Below are positions 63,501 through 64,000 of a DNA stretch of 64,000 nt, in pieces. The notes under the pieces were generated by a model. It was given only the letters and a program-made list of their open reading frames with translations. It did no database searches and was not told the DNA's origin. Numbering within the stretch: the first letter of the stretch is position 1; every line of letters starts with the position of its first letter. A program made the translations under genes and the position numbers. This DNA comes from Trochalopteron elliotii (taxonomy: Eukaryota; Chordata; Aves; Passeriformes; Leiothrichidae), in NCBI GenBank assembly GCA_024734555.1, contig JANPWX010000443.1, positions 1,288,493-1,352,492 of the forward strand, read 5' to 3'.

Positions 63501-64000
63501 TTGGAACCTGCCTTCTCCATTATAAAATATCACTAAGGATGATGGAAATCTGGAGCAGCTTCCCTTAGGATAACAACAAACCTTGTGGCAAAACTGATCA
63601 GAAATGTAAAGTCCATCTGAAAAAAGAACCCCCAAGACCAATCTGCTGAGTCACTGACATTAATCAGCACTGTCATACATTAATCAGACAGTCATACTGA
63701 CTGTCTTTTCTAATAAAGACCCGTGAATAAATACTCAAAAAATCTCCATAGGAAGGGGATAGTGTTACGAGGTAAAACAAAATTTGCAGTGCCTACTTTA
63801 AGGAAGAGAGAGAGGGAAGGAAAGCTAGCAGCACAAATAAAGAAAGGTGTCTTACAAACTACAGGACACTTTTGTGGAGTCTGTTTTGGATGTTTCAGTT
63901 GGTGGGAAAAACCTGAAAACACAAAACCAGCTTGGTGCTGGTTTGTTAATATTCTGTCTTTTCTCCCCCACTGCCCTGTCAGTCTTCCTTAGTGCAAGTT

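Larger units (their letters stand above)
48534..64000 (-). other. MEGF6: Inner part of the intron upstream of x1 (15.5 kb, runs off window)
   Basis: Starts with the x1 acceptor at 48535-48534. It contains the nested CR1 at 48733-49022, two CpG-rich patches (about 50515-50720 and 60305-60545) and many homopolymer runs. I looked on the minus strand for EMI-domain or further EGF exons (cysteine-rich blocks with splice sites) and found none. Open frames are all short and featureless. The signal-peptide and EMI exons should lie beyond 64000. Confidence 0.75.

Noticed and set aside
29272..64000. Possible intronic microRNA of the miR-551 family, which in human lies inside MEGF6
   Set aside because: I looked for the conserved core (GCGACCCACTCTTGG or its complement) on both strands here and in the other introns and did not see it. 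A proper search would be needed to be certain.
48534..64000. EMI domain or signal-peptide exons of MEGF6
   Set aside because: No cysteine/tryptophan-patterned block with suitable splice sites was found on the minus strand; they are presumed to lie outside the window.
1..64000. CRISPR arrays, operons, phage or other prokaryotic systems
   Set aside because: The window is animal nuclear DNA with spliced exons and LINE fragments; no direct-repeat/spacer array or bacterial gene structure is present.

Overview
This is vertebrate nuclear DNA, and most likely from a bird. Short coding blocks with GT-AG splice sites are separated by AT-leaning introns. The only recognisable interspersed repeats are about a dozen truncated CR1 LINE copies, several ending in the avian CR1 tail of tandem ATTCTGTG-type octamers. 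Nothing prokaryotic is present, so operons, ribosome binding sites and CRISPR do not apply. I cannot name the species.

The window holds the middle part of one gene on the minus strand: MEGF6 (multiple EGF-like domains 6, also called EGFL3), a large secreted multi-EGF protein. I can place 16 consecutive internal exons between 48533 and 97. All begin and end in phase 1, and they join into an uninterrupted reading frame of 2058 nt (686 codons). In transcription order they encode eight EGF domains of the calcium-binding class (exons x1-x8; five keep the calcium/hydroxylation signature and three have lost it). Next comes one exon that encodes a non-EGF linker (x9), followed by seven eight-cysteine laminin-type EGF domains (x10-x16). 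Domain order, the linker, the IEMEIV hinge and several characteristic runs match MEGF6 as I know it. The signal peptide, EMI domain and first EGF region must lie beyond the right edge, and the remaining laminin-type EGF exons and the 3' UTR beyond the left edge.

Layout from right to left: 64000-48534 is the inner part of a large upstream intron. x1 is isolated at 48.4-48.5 kb, and a 19-kb intron then leads to x2 at 29.2 kb. From there introns shrink: x3-x6 lie 2-6 kb apart, and x7-x16 are packed into the last 11 kb, with introns down to 184 bp.

The non-coding part contains CR1 fragments (one nested inside another, one ending about 15 bp from a splice donor), a 51-bp three-copy minisatellite, short microsatellites, a perfect 13-bp hairpin and three isolated CpG-rich patches. 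I found no second protein-coding gene, no RNA gene and no credible new biological system. The observations below concern domain oddities and small non-coding structures.
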